64,000 bases of DNA from assembly GCA_964057225.1 (NCBI GenBank), contig OZ059897.1, positions 1,736,001 to 1,800,000 of the forward strand, written 5' to 3'. The position numbers and the translations under genes were made by a program. Shown here in pieces: positions 1 to 12,265 of this stretch. The first letter of the stretch is position 1, and every line of letters starts with the position of its first letter. Origin of the DNA: Auanema rhodensis. Lineage: Eukaryota; Nematoda; Chromadorea; Rhabditida; Rhabditidae. A model generated the notes under the pieces. It did not search any database. It was not told where the DNA came from and worked only from the letters and a program-made list of their open reading frames with translations.

Positions 1-325
1 GATATCTCGGTGAATTTTTAAGCTAGCGCAAATCTGATAACACAGATCGACGCAGTTTAAAAATCCGCATCGAATGCATTATACTACATTGAAAAACGCT
101 CAATACAAAAATTATTTATGATTGTTTGAAAAATGATGCATTAGTGTATGTTGAGTTTCCATGTACGCTCAACATTGCTTCCAAAAACATTTTGACAAAA
201 ATTTTCCCGAAAAATTTCAAGATAATTTAACAAAGAGTAGATGTTTTTAGATTCATTTTTTTAAGGCGAAGACGATGGACAATGTTATTCAACGAAAAAA
301 TTAATTCCTCAGGGTGAAAATCGAG

Positions 326-347
326 GATATAAGTGTGAACTTATATC
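326..347 (+). other. Hairpin: 9-bp perfect arms with GTGA loop (example copy)
   Basis: Arms gatataagt (326-334) and acttatatc (339-347) are exact reverse complements around gtga (335-338). As + strand RNA this would be a 9-bp stem closed by GUGA, which fits the GNRA tetraloop rule. It recurs near the end of every A unit with gatataagt. Units with gatttaagt have one mismatched pair. In domain B the right arm is mostly acatatatc or acctatatc (one mismatch) or is destroyed (actcatata). No function is shown; this is a structural observation. Confidence 0.8.
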
Positions 348-356
348 AGTTGATAT
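343..356 (+). other. Short dyad spanning the unit boundary (example copy)
   Basis: The 6-bp arms atatca and tgatat flank gt. The dyad overlaps the right arm of the GTGA hairpin, so the two structures exclude each other in a single strand. It is present in nearly all A units. It is lost in the B subtype starting gattactcgg and in the subtype reading atataagttgatat. Confidence 0.7.
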
Positions 357-498
357 CTTGGTGCATTTTTAAGCTAGCGCAAATCTGATAACACAGATCG
401 ACGCAAATTAAAAATTTGTTTCGAATGCACTATTCCACATTGAGAAACGCTCAATACAAAAATTATTTATGATTGTTTGAAAAATGATGCATTAGTGT

Positions 499-526
499 AT
501 GTTGAGTTTCCATGTACACTCAACAT
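499..526 (+). other. Inverted repeat with 9-bp arms, conserved in both families (example copy)
   Basis: Arms atgttgagt (499-507) and actcaacat (518-526) are exact reverse complements around a 10-base loop ttccatgtac. In B the loop is tcccatgtac and the arms are the same in many units. Variants either weaken one pair (atgctgag; acgctcaac at 1-351, 697-1047 and 3503-3853) or give G-T pairs (gtgttgag, acttaac). This lies in the least variable part of the unit. Confidence 0.85.
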
Positions 527-549
527 TGCTTCCAAAAACATTTTGACAA

Positions 550-568
550 AAATTTTCCCGAAAAATTT
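550..568 (+). other. Short hairpin in the conserved core (example copy)
   Basis: Arms aaatttt (550-556) and aaaattt (562-568) pair perfectly around cccga. It occurs in most units of both families. Exceptions are units with aaatttgcccg, aaaagtttcccg, aaaatttcccg, or in B cccgaacaattt and ttcctgaaa. AT-only arms make it weak. Confidence 0.6.
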
Positions 569-1047
569 CAAGATAATTTTACAAAAAGTAGATGTTTTTA
601 GATTTCTTTTGCGAAGAGGATGGACAATGTTATTCAACGAAAAAATTAATTCTTCAGGGTGAAAATCGAGGATATAAGTGTGAACTTATATCAGTTGATA
701 TCTCGGTGCATTTTTAAGCTAGCGCAAATCTGATAACACAGATCGACGCAGCTCAAAAATCCGCATCGAATGCATTATACTACATTGAAAAACGCTCAAT
801 ACAAAAATTATTTATGATTGTTTGAAAAATGATGCATTAGTGTATGTTGAGTTTCCATGTACGCTCAACATTGCTTCCAAAAACATTTTGACAAAAATTT
901 TCCCGAAAAATTTCAAGATAATTTAACAAAGAGTAGATGTTTTTAGATTCATTTTTTTAAGGCGAAGACGATGGACAATGTTATTCAACGAAAAAATTAA
1001 TTCCTCAGGGTGAAAATCGAGGATATAAGTGTGAACTTATATCAGTT

Positions 1048-1398
1048 GATATCTTGGTGCATTTTTAAGCTAGCGCAAATCTGATAACACAGATCGACGC
1101 AAATTAAAAATTTGTTTCGAATGCACTATTCCACATTGAGAAACGCTCAATACAAAAATTATTTATGATTGTTTGAAAAATGATGCATTAGTGTATGTTG
1201 AGTTTCCATGTACACTCAACATTGCTTCCAAAAACATTTTGACAAAAATTTTCCCGAAAAATTTCAAGATAATTTTACAAAAAGTAGATGTTTTTAGATT
1301 TCTTTTTTTAAGGCGAAGAGGATGGACAATGTTATTCAACGAAAAAATTAATTCTTCAGGGTGAAAATCGAGGATATAAGTGTGAACTTATATCAGTT
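1048..1398 (+). repeat. Reference 351-bp unit with internal landmarks
   Basis: A representative A unit. It belongs to a marked subtype recognisable by gatatcttgg at the start, caaattaaaaatttgttt after gacg, and ctattccac instead of ctatactac. The same subtype recurs at 352, 3854, 9111, 14722 and 21383, so it works as a phase marker for the larger repeats. Hand count gives 105 G+C of 351 and about nine CpG, against roughly eight expected from composition, so CpG is not depleted. Confidence 0.9.
1298..1312 (+). other. T-tract, length hotspot of the unit (example copy)
   Basis: A run of T with one or two interruptions between tagat and aagg. It varies from unit to unit (tttcttttttt, ttctttttttt, tttttttttttt, ttcctttttt, tttctttttc). 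It is the main site of length change, including the 6-bp loss near 606 and the extra base near 40911. This is consistent with replication slippage. Confidence 0.85.
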
Positions 1399-4204
1399 GA
1401 TATCTCGGTGCATTTTTAAGCTAGCGCAAATCTGATAACACAGATCGACGCAGCTCAAAAATCCGCATCGAATGCATTATACTACATTGAGAAACGTTCA
1501 ATACAAAAATTATTTATGATTGTTCGAAAAATGATGCATTAGTGTATGTTGAGTTTCCATGTACACTCAACATTGCTTCCAAAAACATTTTGACAAAAAT
1601 TTTCCCGAAAAATTTCAAAATAATTTAACAAAGAGTAGATGTTTTTAGATTTCTTTTTTCAAGGCGAAGACGATGGACAATGTTATTCAACGAAAAAATT
1701 AATTCTTCAGGGTGAAAATCGAGGATATAAGTGTGAACTTATATCAGTTGATATCTCGGTGCATTTTTAAGCTAGCGCAAATCTGATAACACAGATCGAC
1801 GCAGATTAAAAATCCGCATCGAATGCACTATACTACATTGAGAAACGTTCAATACAAAAATTATTTATGATTGTTCGAAAAATGATGCATTAGTGTATGT
1901 TGAGTTTCCATGTACACTCAACATTGCTTCCAAAAACATTTTGACAAAAATTTTCCCGAAAAATTTCAAGATAATTTAACAAAGAGTAGATGTTTTTAGT
2001 TTTTTTTTTTAAGGAGAAGACGATGGACAATGTTATTCAACGAAAAAATTAATTCTTCAGGGTGAAAATCGAGGATTTAAGTGTGAACTTATATCAGTTG
2101 ATATCTCGGTGAATTTTTAAGCTAGCGCAAATCTGATAACACAAATCGACGCAGTTTAAAAATCCGCATCGAATGCATTATACTACATTGAAAAACGCTC
2201 AATACAAAAATTGTTTATGATTGTTTGAAAAATGATGCATTAGTGTATGTTGAGTTTCCATGTACACTCAACATTGCTTCCAAAAACATTTTGACAAAAA
2301 TTTTCCCGAAAAATTTCAAGATAATTTAACAAAGAGTAGATGTTTTTAGATTTTTTTTTTTAAGGCGAAGACGATGGACAATGTTATTCAACGAAAAAAT
2401 TAATTCTTCAGGGTGAAAATCGAGGATTTAAGTGTGAACTTATATCAGTTGATATCTCGGTGAATTTTTAAGCTAGCGCAAATCTGATAACACAGATCGA
2501 CGCAGTTTAAAAATCCGCATCGAATGCATTATACTACATTGAAAAACGCTCAATACAAAAATTATTTATGATTGTTTGAAAAATGATGCATTAGTGTATG
2601 TTGAGTTTCCATGTACACTCAACATTGCTTCCAAAAACATTTTGACAAAAATTTTCCCGAAAAATTTCAAGATAATTTAACAAAGAGTAGATGTTTTTAG
2701 ATTCTTTTTTTTAAGGCGAAGACGATGGACAATGTTATTCAACGAAAAAATTAATTCTTCAGGGTGAAAATGGAGGATATAAGTGTGAACTTATATCAGT
2801 TGATATCTCGGTGAATTTTTAAGCTAGCGCAAATCTGACAACACAGATCGACGCAGCTTAAAAATCCGCATCGAATGCACTATACTAAATTGAGAAACGT
2901 TCAATACAAAAATTATTTATGATTGTTCGAAAAATGATGCATTAGTGTATGTTGAGTTTCCATGTACACTCAACATTGCTTCCAAAAACAGTTTGACAAA
3001 AATTTTCCCGAAAAATTTTAAGATAATTTAACAAAGAGTAGATGTTTTTAGTTTTTTTTTTTAAGGAGAAGACGATGGACAATGTTATTCAACGAAAAAA
3101 TTAATTCTTCAGGGTGAAAATCGAGGATTTAAGTGTGAACTTATATCAGTTGATATCTCGGTGAATTTTTAAGCTAGCGCAAATCTGATAACACAGATCG
3201 ACGCAGTTTAAAAATCCGCATCGAATGCATTATACTACATTGAAAAACGCTCAATACAAAAATTATTTATGATTGTTTGAAAAATGATGCATTAGTGTAT
3301 GTTGAGTTTCCATGTACACTCAACATTGCTTCCAAAAACATTTTGACAAAAATTTTCCCGAAAAATTTCAAGATAATTTAACAAAGAGTAGATGTTTTTA
3401 GATTCTTTTTTTTAAGGCAAAGACGATGGACAATGTTATTCAACGAAAAAATTAATTCTTCAGGGTGAAAATCGAGGATTTAAGTGTGAACTTATATCAG
3501 TTGATATCTCGGTGAATTTTTAAGCTAGCGCAAATCTGATAACACAGATCGACGCAGTTTAAAAATCCGCATCGAATGCATTATACTACATTGAAAAACG
3601 CTCAATACAAAAATTATTTATGATTGTTTGAAAAATGATGCATTAGTGTATGTTGAGTTTCCATGTACGCTCAACATTGCTTCCAAAAACATTTTGACAA
3701 AAATTTTCCCGAAAAATTTCAAGATAATTTAACAAAGAGTAGATGTTTTTAGATTCATTTTTTTAAGGCGAAGACGATGGACAATGTTATTCAACGAAAA
3801 AATTAATTCCTCAGGGTGAAAATCGAGGATATAAGTGTGAACTTATATCAGTTGATATCTTGGTGCATTTTTAAGCTAGCGCAAATCTGATAACACAGAT
3901 CGACGCAAATTAAAAATTTGTTTCGAATGCACTATTCCACATTGAGAAACGCTCAATACAAAAATTATTTATGATTGTTTGAAAAATGATGCATTAGTGT
4001 ATGTTGAGTTTCCATGTACACTCAACATTGCTTCCAAAAACATTTTGACAAAAATTTTCCCGAAAAATTTCAAGATAATTTTACAAAAAGTAGATGTTTT
4101 TAGATTTCTTTTTTTAAGGCGAAGAGGATGGACAATGTTATTCAACGAAAAAATTAATTCTTCAGGGTGAAAATCGAGGATATAAGTGTGAACTTATATC
4201 AGTT

Positions 4205-4906
4205 GATATCTCGGTGCATTTTTAAGCTAGCGCAAATCTGATAACACAGATCGACGCAGCTCAAAAATCCGCATCGAATGCATTATACTACATTGAGAAA
4301 CGTTCAATACAAAAATTATTTATGATTGTTCGAAAAATGATGCATTAGTGTATGTTGAGTTTCCATGTACACTCAACATTGCTTCCAAAAACATTTTGAC
4401 AAAAATTTTCCCGAAAAATTTCAAAATAATTTAACAAAGAGTAGATGTTTTTAGACTTCTTTTTTCAAGGCGAAGACGATGGACAATGTTATTCAACAAA
4501 AAAATTAATTCTTCAGGGTGAAAATCGAGGATATAAGTGTGAACTTATATCAGTTGATATCTCGGTGCATTTTTAAGCTAGCGCAAATCTGATAACACAG
4601 ATCGACGCAGCTCAAAAATCCGCATCGAATGCATTATACTACATTGAGAAACGTTCAATACAAAAATTATTTATGATTGTTCGAAAAATGATGCATTAGT
4701 GTATGTTGAGTTTCCATGTACACTCAACATTGCTTCCAAAAACATTTTGACAAAAATTTTCCCGAAAAATTTCAAAATAATTTAACAAAGAGTAGATGTT
4801 TTTAGACTTCTTTTTTCAAGGCGAAGACGATGGACAATGTTATTCAACGAAAAAATTAATTCTTCAGGGTGAAAATCGAGGATATAAGTGTGAACTTATA
4901 TCAGTT
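4205..4906 (+). repeat. Single-unit doublet
   Basis: Units 4205 and 4556 are nearly identical (gctcaaaaatcc, tttcaaaataattt, tagacttcttttttcaagg). The visible difference is caacaaaaaaatt in the first against caacgaaaaaatt in the second. The doublet is copied, with this difference, at 9462 and 9813. Confidence 0.9.
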
Positions 4907-5256
4907 GATATCTCGGTGCATTTTTAAGCTAGCGCAAATCTGACAACACAGATCGACGCAGCTTAAAAATCCGCATCGAATGCACTATACTAAATTGAGA
5001 AACGTTCAATACAAAAATTATTTATGATTGTTCGAAAAATGATGCATTAGTGTATGTTGAGTTTCCATGTACACTCAACATTGCTTCCAAAAACATTTTG
5101 ACAAAAATTTTCCCGAAAAATTTCAAGAAAATTTCACGAAAAGTAGATGTTTTTAGATTCCTTTTTTTAAGGCGAAGACGATGGACAATATTATTCAACG
5201 AAAAAATTAATTCTTCAGAGGAAAATCGAGGATATAAGTGTGAACTTATATCAGTT

Positions 5257-7356
5257 GATATCTCGGTGCATTTTTAAGCTAGCGCAAATCTGATAACACA
5301 GATCGACGCAGCTTGAAATTCCGCATCGAATGCATTATACTACATTGAAAAACGCTCAATACAAAAATTATTTATGATTGTTTGAAAAATAATGCATTAG
5401 TGTATGTTGAGTTTCCATGTACACTCAACATTGCTTCCAAAAACATTTTGACAAAAATTTTCCCGAAAAATTTCAAGATAATTTAACAAAGAGTAGATGT
5501 TTTTAGTTTTTTTTTTTAAGGAGAAGACGATGGACAATGTTATTCAACGAAAAAATTAATTCTTCAGGGTGAAAATCGAGGATTTAAGTGTGAACTTATA
5601 TCAGTTGATATCTCGGTGAATTTTTAAGCTAGCGCAAATCTGATAACACAGATCGACGCAGTTTAAAAATCCGCATCGAATGCATTATACTACATTGAAA
5701 AACGCTCAATACAAAAATTATTTATGATTGTTTGAAAAATGATGCATTAGTGTATGTTGAGTTTCCATGTACACTCAACATTGCTTCCAAAAACATTTTG
5801 ACAAAAATTTTCCCGAAAAATTTCAAGAAAATTTCACGAAAAGTAGATGTTTTTAGATTCCTTTTTTTAAGGCGAAGACGATGGACAATATTATTCAACG
5901 AAAAAATTAATTCTTCAGAGGAAAATCGAGGATATAAGTGTGAACTTATATCAGTTGATATCTCGGTGCATTTTTAAGCTAGCGCAAATCTGATAAAACA
6001 GATCGACGCAGCTTAAAAATCCGCATCGAATGCACTATACTACATTGAGAAACGTTCAATACAAAAATTATTTATGATTGTTCGAAAAATGATGCATTAG
6101 TGTATGTTGAGTTTCCATGTACACTCAACATTGCTTCCAAAAACATTTTGACAAAAATTTTCCCGAAAAATTTCAAGAAAATTTCACGAAAAGTAGATGT
6201 TTTTAGATTCCTTTTTTTAAGGCGAAGACGATGGACAATATTATTCAACGAAAAAATTAATTCTTCAGAGGAAAATCGAGGATATAAGTGTGAACTTATA
6301 TCAGTTGATATCTCGGTGCATTTTTAAGCTAGCGCAAATCTGATAACACAGATCGACGCAGCTTGAAATTCCGCATCGAATGCATTATACTACATTGAAA
6401 AACGCTCAATACAAAAATTATTTATGATTGTTTGAAAAATAATGCATTAGTGTATGTTGAGTTTCCATGTACACTCAACATTGCTTCCAAAAACATTTTG
6501 ACAAAAATTTTCCCGAAAAATTTCAAGATAATTTAACAAAGAGTAGATGTTTTTAGTTTTTTTTTTTAAGGAGAAGACGATGGACAATGTTATTCAACGA
6601 AAAAATTAATTCTTCAGGGTGAAAATCGAGGATTTAAGTGTGAACTTATATCAGTTGATATCTCGGTGAATTTTTAAGCTAGCGCAAATCTGATAACACA
6701 GATCGACGCAGTTTAAAAATCCGCATCGAATGCATTATACTACATTGAAAAACGCTCAATACAAAAATTATTTATGATTGTTTGAAAAATGATGCATTAG
6801 TGTATGTTGAGTTTCCATGTACACTCAACATTGCTTCCAAAAACATTTTGACAAAAATTTTCCCGAAAAATTTCAAGAAAATTTCACGAAAAGTAGATGT
6901 TTTTAGATTCCTTTTTTTAAGGCGAAGACGATGGACAATATTATTCAACGAAAAAATTAATTCTTCAGAGGAAAATCGAGGATATAAGTGTGAACTTATA
7001 TCAGTTGATATCTCGGTGCATTTTTAAGCTAGCGCAAATCTGATAAAACAGATCGACGCAGCTTAAAAATCCGCATCGAATGCACTATACTACATTGAGA
7101 AACGTTCAATACAAAAATTATTTATGATTGTTCGAAAAATGATGCATTAGTGTATGTTGAGTTTCCATGTACACTCAACATTGCTTCCAAAAACATTTTG
7201 ACAAAAATTTTCCCGAAAAATTTCAAGAAAATTTCACGAAAAGTAGATGTTTTTAGATTCCTTTTTTTAAGGCGAAGACGATGGACAATATTATTCAACG
7301 AAAAAATTAATTCTTCAGAGGAAAATCGAGGATATAAGTGTGAACTTATATCAGTT
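5257..7356 (+). repeat. 3-mer (1050 bp) in two tandem copies
   Basis: Units 5257, 5607 and 5957 recur as 6307, 6657 and 7007. The three types are gcttgaaattcc with aataatgc, then gtttaaaaatcc with cagagg, then gataaaacagatc with cagagg. In the later 12-mer copy the same three units occur once only (10514, 10864, 11214). All six units are 350 bp long. Confidence 0.93.
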
Positions 7357-10300
7357 GATATCTCGGTGCATTTTTAAGCTAGCGCAAATCTGATAACACA
7401 GATCAACGCAGCTTAAAAATCCGCATCGAATGCACTATACTAAATTGAGAAACGTTCAATACAAAAATTATTTATGATTGTTCGAAAAATGATGCATTAG
7501 TGTATGTTGAGTTTCCATGTACACTCAACATTGCTTCCAAAAACATTTTGACAAAAATTTTCCCGAAAAATTTCAAGATAATTTAACAAAGAGTAGATGT
7601 TTTTAGATTCTTTTTTCTAAGGCGAAGACGATGGACAATGTTATTCAACGAAAAAATTAATTCCTCAGGGTGAAAATCGAGGATATAAGTGTGAACTTAT
7701 ATCAGTTGATATCTCGGTGCATTTTTAAGCTAGCGCAAATCTGATAACACAGATCAACGCAGCTTAAAAATCCGCATCGAATGCACTATACTAAATTGAG
7801 AAACGTTCAATACAAAAATTATTTATGATTGTTCGAAAAATGATGCATTAGTGTATGTTGAGTTTCCATGTACACTCAACATTGCTTCCAAAAACATTTT
7901 GACAAAAATTTTCCCGAAAAATTTCAAGATAATTTTACGAAAAGTAGATGTTTTTAGATTTCTTTTTTTAAGGCGAAGACGATGGACAATGTTATTCAAC
8001 GAAAAAATTAATTCTTCAGGGTGAAAATCGAGGATATAAGTGTGAACTTATATCAGTTGATATCTCGGTGCATTTTTAAGCTAGCGCAAATCTGATAACA
8101 CAGATCGACGCAGATTAAAAATCCGCATCGAATGCACTATACTACATTGAGAAACGTTCAATACAAAAATTATTTATGATTGTTCGAAAAATGATGCATT
8201 AGTGTATGTTGAGTTTCCATGTACACTCAACATTGCTTCCAAAAACATTTTGACAAAAATTTGCCCGAAAAATTTCAAGATAATTTAACAAAGAGTAGAT
8301 GTTTTTAGTTTTTTTTTTTAAGGAGAAGACGATGGACAATGTTATTCAACGAAAAAATTAATTCTTCAGGGTGAAAATCGAGGATTTAAGTGTGAACTTA
8401 TATCAGTTGATATCTCGGTGAATTTTTAAGCTAGCGCAAATCTGATAACACAAATCGACGCAGTTTAAAAATCCGCATCGAATGCATTATACTACATTGA
8501 AAAACGCTCAATACAAAAATTATTTATGATTGTTTGAAAAATGATGCATTAGTGTATGTTGAGTTTCCATGTACACTCAACATTGCTTCCAAAAACATTT
8601 TGACAAACATTTTCCCGAAAAATTTCAAGATAATTTAACAAAGAGTAGATGTTTTTAGATTTTTTTTTTTAAGGCGAAGACGATGGACAATGTTATTCAA
8701 CGAAAAAATTAATTCTTCAGGGTGAAAATCGAGGATTTAAGTGTGAACTTATATCAGTTGATATCTCGGTGAATTTTTAAGCTAGCGCAAATCTGATAAC
8801 ACAGATCGACGCAGTTTAAAAATCCGCATCGAATGCATTATACTACATTGAAAAACGCTCAATACAAGAATTATTTATGATTGTTTGAAAAATGATGCAT
8901 TAGTGTATGTTGAGTTTCCATGTACACTCAACATTGCTTCCAAAAACATTTTGACAAAAATTTTCCCGAAAAATTTCAAGATAATTTAACAAAGAGTAGA
9001 TGTTTTTAGATTCATTTTTTTAAGGCGAAGACGATGGACAATGTTATTCAACGAAAAAATTAATTCCTCAGGGTGAAAATCGAGGATATAAGTGTGAACT
9101 TATATCAGTTGATATCTTGGTGCATTTTTAAGCTAGCGCAAATCTGATAACACAGATCGACGCAAATTAAAAATTTGTTTCGAATGCACTATTCCACATT
9201 GAGAAACGCTCAATACAAAAATTATTTATGATTGTTTGAAAAATGATGCATTAGTGTATGTTGAGTTTCCATGTACACTCAACATTGCTTCCAAAAACAT
9301 TTTGACAAAAATTTTCCCGAAAAATTTCAAGATAATTTTACAAAAAGTAGATGTTTTTAGATTTCTTTTTTTAAGGCGAAGAGGATGGACAATGTTATTC
9401 AACGAAAAAATTAATTCTTCAGGGTGAAAATCGAGGATATAAGTGTGAACTTATATCAGTTGATATCTCGGTGCATTTTTAAGCTAGCGCAAATCTGATA
9501 ACACAGATCGACGCAGCTCAAAAATCCGCATCGAATGCATTATACTACATTGAGAAACGTTCAATACAAAAATTATTTATGATTGTTCGAAAAATGATGC
9601 ATTAGTGTATGTTGAGTTTCCATGTACACTCAACATTGCTTCCAAAAACATTTTGACAAAAATTTTCCCGAAAAATTTCAAAATAATTTAACAAAGAGTA
9701 GATGTTTTTAGACTTCTTTTTTCAAGGCGAAGACGATGGACAATGTTATTCAACAAAAAAATTAATTCTTCAGGGTGAAAATCGAGGATATAAGTGTGAA
9801 CTTATATCAGTTGATATCTCGGTGCATTTTTAAGCTAGCGCAAATCTGATAACACAGATCGACGCAGCTCAAAAATCCGCATCGAATGCATTATACTACA
9901 TTGAGAAACGTTCAATACAAAAATTATTTATGATTGTTCGAAAAATGATGCATTAGTGTATGTTGAGTTTCCATGTACACTCAACATTGCTTCCAAAAAC
10001 ATTTTGACAAAAATTTTCCCGAAAAATTTCAAAATAATTTAACAAAGAGTAGATGTTTTTAGACTTCTTTTTTCAAGGCGAAGACGATGGACAATGTTAT
10101 TCAACGAAAAAATTAATTCTTCAGGGTGAAAATCGAGGATATAAGTGTGAACTTATATCAGTTGATATCTCGGTGCATTTTTAAGCTAGCGCAAATCTGA
10201 CAACACAGATCGACGCAGCTTAAAAATCCGCATCGAATGCACTATACTAAATTGAGAAACGTTCAATACAAAAATTATTTATGATTGTTCGAAAAATGAT

Positions 10301-12265
10301 GCATTAGTGTATGTTGAGTTTCCATGTACACTCAACATTGCTTCCAAAAACATTTTGACAAAAATTTTCCCGAAAAATTTCAAGAAAATTTCACGAAAAG
10401 TAGATGTTTTTAGATTCCTTTTTTTAAGGCGAAGACGATGGACAATATTATTCAACGAAAAAATTAATTCTTCAGAGGAAAATCGAGGATATAAGTGTGA
10501 ACTTATATCAGTTGATATCTCGGTGCATTTTTAAGCTAGCGCAAATCTGATAACACAGATCGACGCAGCTTGAAATTCCGCATCGAATGCATTATACTAC
10601 ATTGAAAAACGCTCAATACAAAAATTATTTATGATTGTTTGAAAAATAATGCATTAGTGTATGTTGAGTTTCCATGTACACTCAACATTGCTTCCAAAAA
10701 CATTTTGACAAAAATTTTCCCGAAAAATTTCAAGATAATTTAACAAAGAGTAGATGTTTTTAGTTTTTTTTTTTAAGGAGAAGACGATGGACAATGTTAT
10801 TCAACGAAAAAATTAATTCTTCAGGGTGAAAATCGAGGATTTAAGTGTGAACTTATATCAGTTGATATCTCGGTGAATTTTTAAGCTAGCGCAAATCTGA
10901 TAACACAGATCGACGCAGTTTAAAAATCCGCATCGAATGCATTATACTACATTGAAAAACGCTCAATACAAAAATTATTTATGATTGTTTGAAAAATGAT
11001 GCATTAGTGTATGTTGAGTTTCCATGTACACTCAACATTGCTTCCAAAAACATTTTGACAAAAATTTTCCCGAAAAATTTCAAGAAAATTTCACGAAAAG
11101 TAGATGTTTTTAGATTCCTTTTTTTAAGGCGAAGACGATGGACAATATTATTCAACGAAAAAATTAATTCTTCAGAGGAAAATCGAGGATATAAGTGTGA
11201 ACTTATATCAGTTGATATCTCGGTGCATTTTTAAGCTAGCGCAAATCTGATAAAACAGATCGACGCAGCTTAAAAATCCGCATCGAATGCACTATACTAC
11301 ATTGAGAAACGTTCAATACAAAAATTATTTATGATTGTTCGAAAAATGATGCATTAGTGTATGTTGAGTTTCCATGTACACTCAACATTGCTTCCAAAAA
11401 CATTTTGACAAAAATTTTCCCGAAAAATTTCAAGAAAATTTCACGAAAAGTAGATGTTTTTAGATTCCTTTTTTTAAGGCGAAGACGATGGACAATATTA
11501 TTCAACGAAAAAATTAATTCTTCAGAGGAAAATCGAGGATATAAGTGTGAACTTATATCAGTTGATATCTCGGTGCATTTTTAAGCTAGCGCAAATCTGA
11601 TAACACAGATCAACGCAGCTTAAAAATCCGCATCGAATGCACTATACTAAATTGAGAAACGTTCAATACAAAAATTATTTATGATTGTTCGAAAAATGAT
11701 GCATTAGTGTATGTTGAGTTTCCATGTACACTCAACATTGCTTCCAAAAACATTTTGACAAAAATTTTCCCGAAAAATTTCAAGATAATTTAACAAAGAG
11801 TAGATGTTTTTAGATTCTTTTTTCTAAGGCGAAGACGATGGACAATGTTATTCAACGAAAAAATTAATTCCTCAGGGTGAAAATCGAGGATATAAGTGTG
11901 AACTTATATCAGTTGATATCTCGGTGCATTTTTAAGCTAGCGCAAATCTGATAACACAGATCAACGCAGCTTAAAAATCCGCATCGAATGCACTATACTA
12001 AATTGAGAAACGTTCAATACAAAAATTATTTATGATTGTTCGAAAAATGATGCATTAGTGTATGTTGAGTTTCCATGTACACTCAACATTGCTTCCAAAA
12101 ACATTTTGACAAAAATTTTCCCGAAAAATTTCAAGATAATTTTACGAAAAGTAGATGTTTTTAGATTTCTTTTTTTAAGGCGAAGACGATGGACAATGTT
12201 ATTCAACGAAAAAATTAATTCTTCAGGGTGAAAATCGAGGATATAAGTGTGAACTTATATCAGTT

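Larger units (their letters stand above)
1..1398 (+). repeat. 2-mer duplication, 1-696 and 697-1398
   Basis: Units at 1 and 697 share attcattttt, gtacgctcaac and cctcaggg. Units at 352 and 1048 share the tcttgg / caaattaaaaatttgttt subtype. The second unit is 6 bp shorter (345 bp) because part of the T-tract and ttaagg is missing near 606. The same two-unit module is seen again at 3503-4204. Confidence 0.9.

Noticed and set aside
285-300. CENP-B box in the minus strand of ttattcaacgaaaa
   Set aside because: The reverse strand reads ttcgttgaataaca, which matches the TTCG and the following A of the essential pattern but lacks the CGGG part. The cccgaaaaattt stretch also fails the spacing. Half a box in AT-rich DNA is expected by chance.
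418-428. RNA polymerase III B-box-like gtttcgaatgc in marker units
   Set aside because: It agrees at 9 of 11 positions with GGTTCGAATCC, but I see no A-box at proper distance, no tRNA fold, and only a few units have it.
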